A stretch of DNA of 64,000 nt from DATHVI01 sp035461385 (GCA_035461385.1 DATHVI010000051.1:5433-69432); one strand, 5' to 3'; numbered from the stretch's first letter, positions 16,225 through 25,273 are shown. Made by a program: numbers and translations. The notes: generated from the sequence alone by a model not told the origin.

Positions 16225-17945
16225 GGGGCAAGCCCCCGCGCACGGCCCTCGCCTGCGGGGCGCTGGGGAGCTACCGCCGCGAGATCGTCGCCGAGGTCGC
16301 CGGCCGGCTCGGCGTGCCGATGCGCGAGGTGCACCGCGACCGCGACTCGATCCTGTTCCTCGATCGCCGTCCGCTGCGCTGGGGCCGGCCGTGGCGCCGG
16401 CACGGGCTGGCCTGGAGCGAGCTTTCCGACCCCGGGCGGCTCCCGCGCCCGAGATCGTGGGGAGAGGCGGCGACCCGCCTGCGGGCCTGCGGGCTGGTGA
16501 TCGACGGCGAGCGGCGGGTGATCCACTCGAGCGTGACCGGGATCGCCCCGGTCTACTACCTCGAGCGCGACGGCGCCGTCTACTTCGCCTCCCGGATCGA
16601 TCCCCTGGTCGGGGCCCTCGGAGGCCCGCTGAGTATCGACTGGGACGCGTGGGCCTCGATCCTCGCGCTCGGCCATCCGGTCGGGGCGAGGACGCCGTTC
16701 ACCGAGGTCCGGCGCCTGGGGCCGTACGAGCGGCTCTCCCGCTCCCGACACGGAGCCCGGGTGCGGCATGGCGACTGGCCCTGGCAGCAGGCGGAGTCCC
16801 GGCTGTCGGTCTCGGAGGGCGTCGGGCCGATGCTCGACGCGCTGCGGGCATCGATCGCGCCGCTTGCTGCCCGGCGCGGGACCTCGCTGCTCAGCGGCGG
16901 GCTGGATTCGCGCCTGCTCCTCGCCCTGCTCGCGGAGGCCGGCGCCGACGACGTCGTCGCGATCACGCTCGGCGCCGACGAGGGCATGGAGGTCCAGCGC
17001 GAGGTCGCCGCCAAGGTCGCGAGCCGCTATGGGGTCGGGCACGAGGTCCACGACTACCGTGACCCGGGGCACTACCTGGATGTGTGGGCGGAGCATTCCC
17101 TGCGGGTCGACTTCCAGCGTCCCCGGACCCCGTGGCTCTCGGTCCTGGGCGAGCCGGCCGGGGCCCGCGGAGGGATCGTCTGGGACGGGCTCGCGCTCGA
17201 CATGCTCGCCACCCACGCCTCGCCGGAGGCGCCGTGGTTCTACGACCGTGAGATGCTCGCCGCCCCCGACGACAGCGCCGGGACCGCGCGGCGGCTCTGG
17301 GACCGGACGCTGAGGCGGTCGATGCGCCGCGGCCACGCGCGGGTGCTGCGCAGCGACGTCGCGAGGCGTCTGGTGCGGATCTCGCGACGGAGCTTCGTCG
17401 GCGAGTCGCGGCGCCTGCGGGGTCACCGCTCGCAGGCCCCGCTGCTCCTCTATCGCACCCGAACCGTGCGCGGGGTCGCTTCGATGCCGACCCAGGTCCT
17501 CGGCGCGCACGCCACCGTCGCGACGCCGTTCGCCGACCACGACGTCGCGGTCGCGTGCACGGCGATCGACCCGCTCGACAAGTACGACTTCCACCTCTAC
17601 CGCGAGCTGTTCGCGGCGGTCGACCCCGGCGCCTGGGAGATCGAGTCGAGCGTCAGCCTCAGCGGGCCCCAGGCGCCGCCGCGGCGGCGGATGCGGCTGT
17701 CGGAGCCCGCGCTCCGGCGCTTCGAGCGCCAGCTTCAGGTCGATCCGCTTCCGCGCCTCCACAGCGAGGCGCTCGGGCGCCACCTCGACGAGGGCACGCT
17801 CGGGGAGGCGTTTCGCGCCAGCCGCTCGCTCTACCGCGGCGTGCTCGCGCTGGCGATGCTCGGCGAGTGGCTCGAGCGCTACGACGGGGCCCTGCGCGCG
17901 GTCGAGCTCCCCGGAGGCACGGAGGCCGGCGTCGCTTCGGGATGA
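16221..17945 (+). CDS. Asparagine-synthetase-like amide ligase without glutaminase nucleophile
   Basis: This 574-residue protein resembles asparagine synthetase B. A degenerate N-terminal half (about 1-190) retains beta strands of the amidotransferase fold (GIAPVYYLERDGAVYFASR). A C-terminal synthetase domain carries the ATP pyrophosphatase loop SGGLDS at 225-230 and a later TPFADHDV block. The N-terminus has no Met-Cys, so it cannot release ammonia from glutamine. Related enzymes form amides or lactams in specialised metabolism (beta-lactam, lasso peptide, glycan amidation). It is translationally coupled to the BKACE-GNAT gene. No peptide precursor gene is visible beside it. Confidence 0.8.
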   Translation: MRGKPPRTALACGALGSYRREIVAEVAGRLGVPMREVHRDRDSILFLDRRPLRWGRPWRRHGLAWSELSDPGRLPRPRSWGEAATRLRACGLVIDGERRVIHSSVTGIAPVYYLERDGAVYFASRIDPLVGALGGPLSIDWDAWASILALGHPVGARTPFTEVRRLGPYERLSRSRHGARVRHGDWPWQQAESRLSVSEGVGPMLDALRASIAPLAARRGTSLLSGGLDSRLLLALLAEAGADDVVAITLGADEGMEVQREVAAKVASRYGVGHEVHDYRDPGHYLDVWAEHSLRVDFQRPRTPWLSVLGEPAGARGGIVWDGLALDMLATHASPEAPWFYDREMLAAPDDSAGTARRLWDRTLRRSMRRGHARVLRSDVARRLVRISRRSFVGESRRLRGHRSQAPLLLYRTRTVRGVASMPTQVLGAHATVATPFADHDVAVACTAIDPLDKYDFHLYRELFAAVDPGAWEIESSVSLSGPQAPPRRRMRLSEPALRRFERQLQVDPLPRLHSEALGRHLDEGTLGEAFRASRSLYRGVLALAMLGEWLERYDGALRAVELPGGTEAGVASG

Positions 17946-17965
17946 TCGCGGGGCCCGGCGCGAGG

Positions 17966-19258
17966 TCAGGCGCGGGTGAACCGGCGGCCTGCGGTCGGCG
18001 AGGCGTCCTCGCCGAGCTCGACCCGCTTCGACCCGACCGGCTTCAGGAACGGCTCGGCGGTGACGTCGCGGCCCTGTTCGGTGGCGGCGGCCTTCTCCAT
18101 CGCCGCGATCCGCTCCGGGGTGAGGTCGCCGGCGTTCTCGTCCTCGATCCGCCGTAGCCACTCGGCCCCCTCGGCGGCCTCGGAGTCGTCGACCTCGACC
18201 TTGCCGCGATCGAGCGAGCGATCGATCTCGGCGAACAGCGCGTCGACCAGCTCCGCCTGGGGGACCTTCCGCAGCGGCTTTCCGTGGGCGAAGATCAGCC
18301 CCTCGTTCTTGGCCCCGGTGATCCCGAAGTCGGCGTGCGAAGCCTCGCCGATCCCGTTCACCGCACAGCCGAGGACCGCGACCTCGATCGGCTCGGCGTA
18401 AGCCTCGAGACGCCGCTCGATCTCGGCGACGACGGTGTCCATGTCGAACTGGAGCCGCCCGCAGGTCGGGCAGGCGATCAGCACCGGCCCGCGTTCGCGG
18501 AGATGGAGCGCCTTCAGGATCTCCCAGGCGACTTTCACCTCCTCCTCGGCGTGGAAGGTCGAGAGGCTGATCCGCACCGTGTCGCCGACCCCGTCGGCGA
18601 GCAGGGTCCCGAGGCCGACCGCCGACTTCAGCGAGCCGGACCACTTCGTCCCCGCCTCGGTGATCCCGAGGTGGATCGGGTACGGAATCCGCTCGGCGAG
18701 CAGGCGGTTCGCCGCGATCGTGTTCGGGACGTTCGTCGACTTGATCGAGACCTTGAAGTTCTCGAACTCGAGCGACTCCATCAGCTCGGTGAACTCGACC
18801 GCGGCGCCGACGAGCGCCTCGACCGGGTCGGTGCGCTCGAGCTCGTGCAGGTGCTTCGGGAGCGACCCCGAGTTGACCCCGATCCGCATCGGGACTCCCG
18901 CCTCGGTTGCCCGCGCGGCGACCTCGGCGACCTTCTCGCGGCCGCCGATGTTGCCGGGGTTGAGCCGGATGCAGTGGGCGCCGGCGTCGATCGCCTTCAG
19001 CGCCAGGGTGTGGTTGAAGTGGATGTCGGCGATCACCGGGATCGGCGAGTCACGGACGATCGTCCGCAGCGCCTCGGCGTCCTTGTCGCGGGGCACCGCG
19101 ACCCGGACGAGGTCGGCTCCGGCGTCGGCGACTTTGCCGATCTGCTCCATCGTCGCCTCGACGTTGGCGGTTTCGGTCTTCGTCATCGTCTGCACGGCAA
19201 CCGGCGCGCCACCCCCGATCGGGACGCCGCCGACGAAGATCTGTCGCTTCGAGGCCAT
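17966..19258 (-). CDS. ispG: 4-hydroxy-3-methylbut-2-enyl diphosphate synthase (flavodoxin/ferredoxin)
   Basis: IspG (GcpE) catalyses the penultimate step of the MEP isoprenoid pathway using a 4Fe-4S cluster. The 430-residue protein has the N-terminal TIM barrel and the C-terminal iron-sulfur domain. The three cluster cysteines are Cys263 and Cys266 in ACPTCGR and Cys298 in GCAVNG, and the fourth ligand Glu305 is in NGIGE. A 40-residue C-terminal tail extends beyond the usual end. Start ATG 19258 has a -10-like TATCCT 6 bases upstream. With dxr in this window it forms part of the classical dxr-rseP-ispG-proS order. Confidence 0.96.
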   Translation of the reverse strand: MASKRQIFVGGVPIGGGAPVAVQTMTKTETANVEATMEQIGKVADAGADLVRVAVPRDKDAEALRTIVRDSPIPVIADIHFNHTLALKAIDAGAHCIRLNPGNIGGREKVAEVAARATEAGVPMRIGVNSGSLPKHLHELERTDPVEALVGAAVEFTELMESLEFENFKVSIKSTNVPNTIAANRLLAERIPYPIHLGITEAGTKWSGSLKSAVGLGTLLADGVGDTVRISLSTFHAEEEVKVAWEILKALHLRERGPVLIACPTCGRLQFDMDTVVAEIERRLEAYAEPIEVAVLGCAVNGIGEASHADFGITGAKNEGLIFAHGKPLRKVPQAELVDALFAEIDRSLDRGKVEVDDSEAAEGAEWLRRIEDENAGDLTPERIAAMEKAAATEQGRDVTAEPFLKPVGSKRVELGEDASPTAGRRFTRA

Positions 19259-19264
19259 GCTGCC

Positions 19265-19270
19265 AGGATA
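19265..19270 (-). promoter_or_regulatory. -10 hexamer, probable leaderless promoter (ispG)
   Basis: TATCCT on the minus strand, 6 bases before the ispG ATG. Confidence 0.45.
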
Positions 19271-19297
19271 GTCGGCCCGCGGCCCCGCTCGCGGGCG

Positions 19298-21154
19298 CTA
19301 CCCCTCGTAGAGCGCCTCGATCTCGTCGGCGTACTTGACTGCGATCGGCTTGCGCTTGAGCTTCATCGTCGGCGTCAGCTCGTCGCCGCCGGGGTGCCAG
19401 TCGACCGGCAGGACCTTGAACTTCTTCACCTGCTCGACCCGCGAGAGCTTCGCGTTCGCGTGCTCGATCGCCGCCCCGATCGCCGCCACCACCCGCTCGC
19501 TGTCGGCGAGGCGATCGAGGTTGGCCTCGCCGATCCCGTTCTGTTGCGCCCAGATCGGGGCGTAGTCGGGGTCGAGGGTGATCAGGGCGACGTTGTAGGG
19601 CCTTCCGTCCCCGACCGCGACCGCCTGCCCGATCAGCGGGCTGGCCGCCTTCAGCACCCCCTCGATCGCGGCCGGCGACATGTTCTTGCCGGCGGCGTTG
19701 ATGATCAGCTCCTTCTTGCGGTCGACGATCCGCAGGTAGCCGTCGGCGTCGAGCTCGCCGATGTCGCCGGTGTGAAGCCAGCCGTCGGCATCGATCGCCT
19801 CCGCGGTCTTCTCCGGCTGGTTGCGATAGCCGGGCATCACCGCATCGCCGCGAACGAGGATCTCGCCGTCGTCGGCGATCCGGACCTCGAACCCCGAGAG
19901 CGGCGGCCCGACGGTGCCGATCTTGACCTCGCCGGGCGGGTTCACGGTGACCACGCCGCAGGTCTCCGACATCCCCCAGAGCTCGCCGATCGGGAGCCCG
20001 AGCCCGTGGAAGAACTCGAGCACCTCGATCGAGGTCGGCGCGGCGCCGACGTTGATCGCCACCGCCTCGTCGAGGCCGAGCGCGTGGCGGAGCTTCGACA
20101 GCACCAGTCGGTCGGCGAGTGCGTGCTGGGCGCGCAGCGCGACGCCCGGGCCGCCGCCGCGGTGGGCGGCTTCCTGCTCCGCACGGACCTTGCGCAGGCC
20201 GACGTCGACTGCCCACAGCGCGAGCCGCCGGCGGACACCGCTCGCCTCCTCGCTCAGCTTCGCCTCGAGGCCCGCCTTGAGCTTCTCCCAGATCCTCGGC
20301 ACGGCGAAGAACCAGGTCGGACGAACCTCCGGCAGCACCTCGACGATCTGCCGCGGATCCGGGCAGATCGTCACCTCGATCCCCTTGACCACGGGCAGGT
20401 AGTAGTGCGCCGCACGCTCGGCGATGTGGGCGGCAGGCAGCCACGAGATCACCCGCGCGCCGGTCTCCGGCAGCGGGAGCAGGTGGTCGACCGAGGAGAG
20501 GATGCTGATCAGGTTGCGGTGGGTGAGCTGGACGCCCTTCGGCGGCCCCGTGGTCCCCGAGGTGTAGATCAGGGTCAGCAGGTCGTCGGGTCCGGTCCCC
20601 TCGGAGGAGGCATCGAGGTCGACCGGCTCGGCGCCGCTCGCCTCGAGCTCGGCGAACGACGCGCCGGCGCCGCCGGCGTCGACGCCGATCACGTGCTCGA
20701 GCTCGGGAAGCTCGCCCCGGGCCTGCTCGAACCGGTCGATGAACGGCCCTTCGACGATCGCCACCCTGGCGCCGGAGTCGCCGACGAGGTAGGCGATCTG
20801 CTCCGGCGAGGAGGTCTGGTAGATCGAGAACGGGACCGCCCCGAGCGACACCGCGGCGAGGTCGGCGGGGATGAACTCCCACCGGTTGCTCAGCATCAGG
20901 GCGACGGTGTCGCCCTTGTCGACCCCGAGCCTCGCGAGCCCGGCTGCGATCCGTCCCGTTCGCTCGCGGAGCTCGGTCCAGGTGAGCTCGACCCCGCGCG
21001 CGGGGTCGCGGATCGCGACCTGCGGGCCGAGCCGCTCGGCCGTGGCCAGGAAGGCCTTCGTCAGGTTGGGAGCGGCGAGCGCCGGGCTCGGCCCCCCGCT
21101 CGCGAAGCGCTCCCCGCGACCCGCCGGCTCGGCGGCCTTGACCTCGATCGCCAT
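19298..21154 (-). CDS. AMP-forming long-chain acyl-CoA ligase, FadD15-like
   Basis: This 618-residue member of the ANL superfamily activates fatty acids as acyl-AMP and then acyl-CoA. The P-loop-like A3 motif TLIYTSGTTGPPKG, the A5 region ELWGMSETCG and the A7-A10 blocks GWLHTGDIGELDADGYLRIVDRKKELI with KNMSP and a C-terminal KLSRVEQVKKFKVL are all present. The insertion-rich middle (RRLALWAVDVGLRKVR) is typical of FadD15/ACSL types. ATG 21154 has GAGGAG-type ribosome sites upstream (AGGAGGATCGTGCG), so it has a leader. It sits between rseP and ispG, where this gene is not usual. Confidence 0.92.
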   Translation of the reverse strand: MAIEVKAAEPAGRGERFASGGPSPALAAPNLTKAFLATAERLGPQVAIRDPARGVELTWTELRERTGRIAAGLARLGVDKGDTVALMLSNRWEFIPADLAAVSLGAVPFSIYQTSSPEQIAYLVGDSGARVAIVEGPFIDRFEQARGELPELEHVIGVDAGGAGASFAELEASGAEPVDLDASSEGTGPDDLLTLIYTSGTTGPPKGVQLTHRNLISILSSVDHLLPLPETGARVISWLPAAHIAERAAHYYLPVVKGIEVTICPDPRQIVEVLPEVRPTWFFAVPRIWEKLKAGLEAKLSEEASGVRRRLALWAVDVGLRKVRAEQEAAHRGGGPGVALRAQHALADRLVLSKLRHALGLDEAVAINVGAAPTSIEVLEFFHGLGLPIGELWGMSETCGVVTVNPPGEVKIGTVGPPLSGFEVRIADDGEILVRGDAVMPGYRNQPEKTAEAIDADGWLHTGDIGELDADGYLRIVDRKKELIINAAGKNMSPAAIEGVLKAASPLIGQAVAVGDGRPYNVALITLDPDYAPIWAQQNGIGEANLDRLADSERVVAAIGAAIEHANAKLSRVEQVKKFKVLPVDWHPGGDELTPTMKLKRKPIAVKYADEIEALYEG

Positions 21155-21190
21155 CGCACGATCCTCCTCTCCTCGACGCCTCGCCCGAGG

Positions 21191-22327
21191 CTAGCGCACG
21201 TCGAATCCCTCGCCGGTCAGCCGGCCGATGTCGTTCGAGAGGCCGATCACGAAGAGCATCAGCACGAGCGCGAAGCCGATCACGCTGGCGCGCTCCATGA
21301 CCCGGAACGGCACCCGGCGGCCGCGGACCTTCTCGACCACGCTCCAGAATATGTGGCCCCCGTCGAGCGGGAGGAAGGGGAACAGGTTGATCAGCGCCAG
21401 CGAGAGGCTGATCAGCGCCAGGACTCCGAGCGCCTGGCGGGTGTCGAACTCGAACGACTGCCGGGTGACCTCGTACCCGCCGACCACGCCCGAGAGCTCC
21501 CTGCGGCGCTCGGCGTCGACCAGGTTGCCGATCACCTCGAGCGTTCGCGTGGTCACGAACCACATCCGGTCGGCGGCGAACTCAGCTGACTGGCCCGGCG
21601 AGGAGTCGACCGGGACGAGGTCGGTCCCCTCGAACCCGAACCCGAGCCGGAACCGCCCCTCCGCCGCGTCGTAGAACGGGCGCAGCTCGAACGTCTCGCG
21701 CTGCCCATCACGCTCGACGACCACGGTCGCCTCGTTCGTCGCGGGGCAGCGGTCGGTTTCCGCGCCGACGCAGCTGAAACCCTCGAACGATGCGATCACG
21801 CGGTCCACCTGCTCCCCCACGTCGCCGTTCCGGGCGGGGACGCCGTTCACCAACAGGATCCGGTCCCCCTCCTCGAGCGCCGATGCGGCCGGCGTGCCGT
21901 CCTGGACCTCTCCGACGGCGAGCGAGCGCGGCTCCTCGAGCCCGAAGCCGAGCGCGAACAGGATCGCGAACGCGATCAGCACGTTGACCGCGGGCCCGGC
22001 GGCGATCGTCACGATCCGCTTCCAGACCGGCTGGCTGTAGTACGAACGGGAGTACTCGGTCGCCGGAATCGTCCGCTCCCCGCCACCGGGCTCGTCGACC
22101 GCGACCTCCTCCTCGGGGTTCATCCCGGTGATCTTCACGAACCCGCCGAGCGGGATCGCGCCGATCCCGTATTCGGTCTCCCCGCGCCGCACCGAGACCA
22201 GCTTCGGCGGGAAGAAGAGGAAGAAGCGCTCGACCCGCATCCCGCACGCCTTCGCCGCGATGAAGTGGCCGAACTCGTGCAGCACGATCAGCGCCGCGAA
22301 CCCGGCGAAGGCTAGGAACCAGCTCAC
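21191..22327 (-). CDS. rseP: Site-2 zinc metalloprotease, RseP/Rip1-type
   Basis: This 378-residue membrane protease (family M50) cleaves membrane-spanning anti-sigma factors and other substrates. The zinc motif HEFGH is at residues 17-21 in the first helix. A PDZ domain (about residues 115-205, ILLVNGVPARNGD) and the third zinc ligand block LFPFLPLDGGH near the C-terminus complete the family pattern, with four hydrophobic segments. The GTG at 22327 overlaps the dxr stop (GTGA). Its place directly after dxr is classical. Here it may act on anti-sigma-like proteins such as the one at 7679, but that link is speculative. Confidence 0.94.
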   Translation of the reverse strand: MSWFLAFAGFAALIVLHEFGHFIAAKACGMRVERFFLFFPPKLVSVRRGETEYGIGAIPLGGFVKITGMNPEEEVAVDEPGGGERTIPATEYSRSYYSQPVWKRIVTIAAGPAVNVLIAFAILFALGFGLEEPRSLAVGEVQDGTPAASALEEGDRILLVNGVPARNGDVGEQVDRVIASFEGFSCVGAETDRCPATNEATVVVERDGQRETFELRPFYDAAEGRFRLGFGFEGTDLVPVDSSPGQSAEFAADRMWFVTTRTLEVIGNLVDAERRRELSGVVGGYEVTRQSFEFDTRQALGVLALISLSLALINLFPFLPLDGGHIFWSVVEKVRGRRVPFRVMERASVIGFALVLMLFVIGLSNDIGRLTGEGFDVR

Positions 22328-23469
22328 GCCGCGCTCCCAACCGCGGCCTCGACGAGCTCGCGGGCCCGCCGGTCGGCTTCGTAGAAGTCGTCGAAGTGCC
22401 CGGGAACCTCGGCCGGGATCTCGTCCAGCGCCCGCTCGACCAGCTCCGGGATCGCGGTGAACGGGATCGCCCCGGCGAGGAACGCGGCGACCGCTACCTC
22501 GTCGGCCGCGTTGAGCACGCACGGCGCGGTCCCGCCGGCGCGCCCGGCCTCGCGCGCGAGCCGCAGGCAAGGGAAGGTCTCGAGGTCAGGGCGCTCGAAC
22601 GTCAGCGCGCCGACCGCGGCGAGATCGAGTGTCTCGACCGGGACGTCGGCGCGGTCGCCGAGGTGGAGCGCGTAGGAGATCGGCACCCGCATGTCGGGGT
22701 GCCCGAGGTGGGCGAGCGAAGCGCCGTCGTTGAGGTCGACGAGGGCGTGGACGATCGACTGCGGGTGGACGACGACCTCGATCCGCTCGTAGTCGACCCC
22801 GAACAGGTGGTGCGCCTCGATCACCTCGAAGCCCTTGTTGATCAGCGTCGCCGAGTCGATCGTGATCCTCCCCCCCATCTCCCAGGTCGGATGGGCGAGC
22901 GCCTCCTCGGCGGTGATCCCCGCCAGGTCGGTGCGCCCGCGGAACGGCCCGCCGGAGGCGGTGAGGACCAGGCGATCGACGGTTCCCGGACGCTCGGCGC
23001 CAAGGAGCTGGTGAAGGGCCGAGTGCTCGGAGTCGACCGGGATGATCCGCGCCCCGGTCGCCTCGGCGAGCGCGGTGACGAGCTCGCCGCCGACGACGAG
23101 GCTCTCCTTGTTCGCGAGTGCGACGTCGATGCCCTCGGTGAGGGCGACGATCGTCGGCCCGAGCCCGGCGATGCCGACGATCGCGTTCAGCACCAGGTCC
23201 GGCTTCGATGCGACCACGAGGTCGCGGATCCCGGCCTCCCCGCTCAGCACCCGGCACCCCTCGAGCTGCCGGGCGGCGCCGGCCGCGGCCTCGCCGTCGA
23301 GCAGCGCGATCGCTTCGACGCCGCTCGCGGCCGCCTGCTCGCAGGCGCGCTCCCAGCTCCGCGCCGCCGCGAGCCCGGCGACCTCGAGCTCGTCGGAGCC
23401 CGCGATCACCTCGAGCGCCTGCTCGCCGATCGAGCCGGTCGAGCCGAGGACCAGGACCCTTCTCGCCAT
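22324..23469 (-). CDS. dxr: 1-deoxy-D-xylulose 5-phosphate reductoisomerase
   Basis: Dxr converts DXP to 2-C-methyl-D-erythritol 4-phosphate with NADPH, the second step of the MEP pathway. The 381-residue protein has the NADPH-binding LGSTGSIG near the N-terminus, the catalytic block IIPVDSEHSALHQ and KGFEVIEAHHLFG, and the metal-binding Asp/Glu in these blocks. ATG 23469 has a -10-like TACACT 7 bases upstream. Its stop overlaps the rseP GTG, so they are coupled. Confidence 0.97.
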   Translation of the reverse strand: MARRVLVLGSTGSIGEQALEVIAGSDELEVAGLAAARSWERACEQAAASGVEAIALLDGEAAAGAARQLEGCRVLSGEAGIRDLVVASKPDLVLNAIVGIAGLGPTIVALTEGIDVALANKESLVVGGELVTALAEATGARIIPVDSEHSALHQLLGAERPGTVDRLVLTASGGPFRGRTDLAGITAEEALAHPTWEMGGRITIDSATLINKGFEVIEAHHLFGVDYERIEVVVHPQSIVHALVDLNDGASLAHLGHPDMRVPISYALHLGDRADVPVETLDLAAVGALTFERPDLETFPCLRLAREAGRAGGTAPCVLNAADEVAVAAFLAGAIPFTAIPELVERALDEIPAEVPGHFDDFYEADRRARELVEAAVGSAA

Positions 23470-23476
23470 GCCGGTG

Positions 23477-23482
23477 AGTGTA
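23477..23482 (-). promoter_or_regulatory. -10 hexamer, probable leaderless promoter (dxr)
   Basis: TACACT on the minus strand, 7 bases before the dxr ATG; it lies in the gap after the EamA gene, which ends at 23504. Confidence 0.45.
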
Positions 23483-23503
23483 GGCAGCGACCTTTCGGCG
23501 GGC

Positions 23504-24415
23504 TCAAGGGCTCCGCGACGCACCGGCCTCGGTGGCCGCCGCCGGCTCGGCGCGCCGGAGGGCGCCGACGTAGACGCCGGCGATGACGAGCAGGCCGCCG
23601 ACGACCAATCCGGGCCCTACCGGCTCGTCGTCGAGCCGGCTCGAGAGCAGAACGGTGACGAACGGGATCAGGACGAACGCGTAGGTCGCGCGCGACGCCG
23701 GCCAGAAGCGGAGCACGTAGAGATAGAGCAGGAACACCGCAAGCGAGCCTGCGAGCACGAGATAGGAGATCGCCGTCCACGTTTCGCCTCGCGCGGGGAG
23801 GACGAGCTCCTCGCCCGCGATCAGCGAGCCGGCGACGAGCACGACCGCGCCGGTCGCCATCCCGATCGCGTTCATCGTCACCGGGTTGACGGGTGGGAAG
23901 CGACGGACGACGATTGCGGCCTGCGCCATGCAGGCGGCGCTGCCGATCGCAGCGAGCAGCGACAGCGCCGGCAGCGCCTCGCGCAGGGGCGCCCTCGACA
24001 TCACGACGATCCCCGCCAGCGCCAGCAGCGTGCCGGCGACCGCCGCCCCCCGCAGCCGCTCCTGCCGCTGGACCACCACCAGCAGCAGCGTGATCAGCGG
24101 CACCAGCGCGAGCAGGATCTGCCCGAACCCGGCGTGGAGCTCGACCAGGGCGTAGTAGGCGAGCGCGAACCCCGCCCCGAACTGAAGCAGCCCGAAGAGC
24201 AGCGTCCCCGTGAGCGCGCGTCCCGAGGGGACGGCCAGCCGCATGGCGGCCATCACGGCCAGCAGCACGAGCGCGGCGAGCGAGAACCGGATCCCCGCGC
24301 CCCAGAGCGGATCGAGCTCCCGGTTCGAGAACCTGATCCCGACCGCGTTGCCGCCGGCGAGGGTCGCACCGAGCAGGAACGCCGCGAGCACCGCCCGCTC
24401 ATGGCCTCGGGCCAT
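23504..24415 (-). CDS. EamA-family (drug/metabolite transporter) membrane protein
   Basis: This 303-residue protein has about ten hydrophobic segments arranged as two EamA repeats. The first runs from AAFLLGATLAGGNAVGIRFS to a YYALVELHAGFGQILLALVPL block. The second resembles it (FPPVNPVTMNAIGMATGA to TYAFVLIPFVTVLLS). Such proteins export amino acids, nucleosides or other metabolites; the substrate is not predictable. ATG 24415 has a -10-like TAGCGT 6 bases upstream. It lies between cdsA and dxr, which are adjacent in many genomes, next to a decayed DUF222 gene. Confidence 0.88.
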   Translation of the reverse strand: MARGHERAVLAAFLLGATLAGGNAVGIRFSNRELDPLWGAGIRFSLAALVLLAVMAAMRLAVPSGRALTGTLLFGLLQFGAGFALAYYALVELHAGFGQILLALVPLITLLLVVVQRQERLRGAAVAGTLLALAGIVVMSRAPLREALPALSLLAAIGSAACMAQAAIVVRRFPPVNPVTMNAIGMATGAVVLVAGSLIAGEELVLPARGETWTAISYLVLAGSLAVFLLYLYVLRFWPASRATYAFVLIPFVTVLLSSRLDDEPVGPGLVVGGLLVIAGVYVGALRRAEPAAATEAGASRSP

Positions 24416-24421
24416 GACGCA

Positions 24422-24427
24422 ACGCTA
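24422..24427 (-). promoter_or_regulatory. -10 hexamer, probable leaderless promoter (EamA)
   Basis: TAGCGT on the minus strand, 6 bases before the ATG at 24415. Confidence 0.4.
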
Positions 24428-24554
24428 GTCGAGGCTCGGCGATGGCATCCGGGCCAACTACGGCCGCCCGGCGATGAACGCTCGCGGGTGCAGGTCCTTG
24501 AGCCGTCCATAGCCGGCCGTCCCGACGACGTCACCGGCGGAGTCACGCGCGACC

Positions 24555-24581
24555 GCGACGACGGCGACGACGGCGACGACG
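24555..24581. repeat. Short tandem repeat, 9-base unit x3
   Basis: GCGACGACG occurs three times in direct succession, followed by another GCG. It lies in a 200-base stretch (about 24430-24630) with no supportable gene, between the EamA promoter and the DUF222 remnant. Confidence 0.7.
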
Positions 24582-24611
24582 GCGCAAGCTCCCGCGCTGA
24601 TCGATCGCGGA

Positions 24612-25273
24612 TTGCCTCGTTCCGTCCGGGCGAGGCTCCGTACGCGGTTCCGCGGAACGCGCGAAGGCGCCGATCGCCCGCACCGCCGCTACCCGCGCCC
24701 GCACAACCACGAGTGCCTCGCCCATCTCGCCGAGCAGGCGCTTGCCCGCCGCCCCGATCGCTCCTCGCCCGCCGATGCCTACCAGGTCGTCGTTCACGTC
24801 GGCGCCGTGCGATTGGCCGGCGCTGAGGACGCCGCCGGACCCTGTCACCTCTCGGGCGGCCCCGGGATCTCAAGCCGCGACCGCGCGGCGGATCGCCTGC
24901 GAGGCACCGCGCGTCGGCGTCGTCGACGGCCCCGAGGGCGAGCCGCTCTCGGTCGGGAGGCGGACGCGAGCAGTCCCGCCGGCGCTCAGGCGCGCGCTCG
25001 AGCTTCGCGACGGCGGCTGTCGCTTTCCCGGCTGCGAGCAGTGCCGCCACACCGACGCCCATCACATCGTCGATTGGGCGAGCGGCGGCGAGACGAAGCT
25101 CTCGAACCTGATCCTCCTCTGCCGCCCACGAGCGCGGCTATGAGATCACGCTCGACGAGCGCCGGCGTCCGGCCTTCCGGCCGCCCGGAGGCAACCCGAT
25201 CCCCGCCGCGCCGGCGCTCGGGCCGACACCGCCCGACGCGGCCGGTCAGTACACGAACGCCAGCGAGACGTAG
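24612..25273 (+). pseudogene. Decayed DUF222/13E12-type HNH endonuclease gene
   Basis: Three frames hold consecutive parts of one protein of the actinobacterial 13E12/DUF222-HNH family. About 24640-24875 encodes the end of the DUF222 domain (AEQALARRP, DAYQVVVHVGAVRLAG, GPCHLSGGPGIS). The next frame, to about 25126, encodes ATARRIACEA and the HNH domain (DGGCRFPGCEQCRHTDAHHIVDW, ETKLSNLILLCRP). From 25127 a third frame continues HERGYEITLDERRRPAF. The second shift comes with loss of about five codons of the usual HHRLVHERG block. The N-terminal 200 residues are absent. The 3' end overlaps cdsA from the other strand. Members are often multicopy and mobile-like. Confidence 0.8.

Noticed and set aside
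14667..17945. A long continuous plus-strand frame that could give a 1092-residue protein.
   Set aside because: Its first 518 codons read through proS and the BKACE gene in the wrong frame. Only the last 574 codons, from GTG 16221, are a real protein.
18284..21589. An 1101-codon plus-strand frame opposite ispG and the acyl-CoA ligase.
   Set aside because: It is an antisense shadow: composition is Asp, Arg and Leu rich, without domains.
24458..24600. A minus-strand stretch reading ARDSAGDVVGTAGYGRLKDLHP before a stop, possibly the eroded end of another gene.
   Set aside because: It is only about 50 codons, has no start, and its upstream part is the 9-base tandem repeat. No family could be named.
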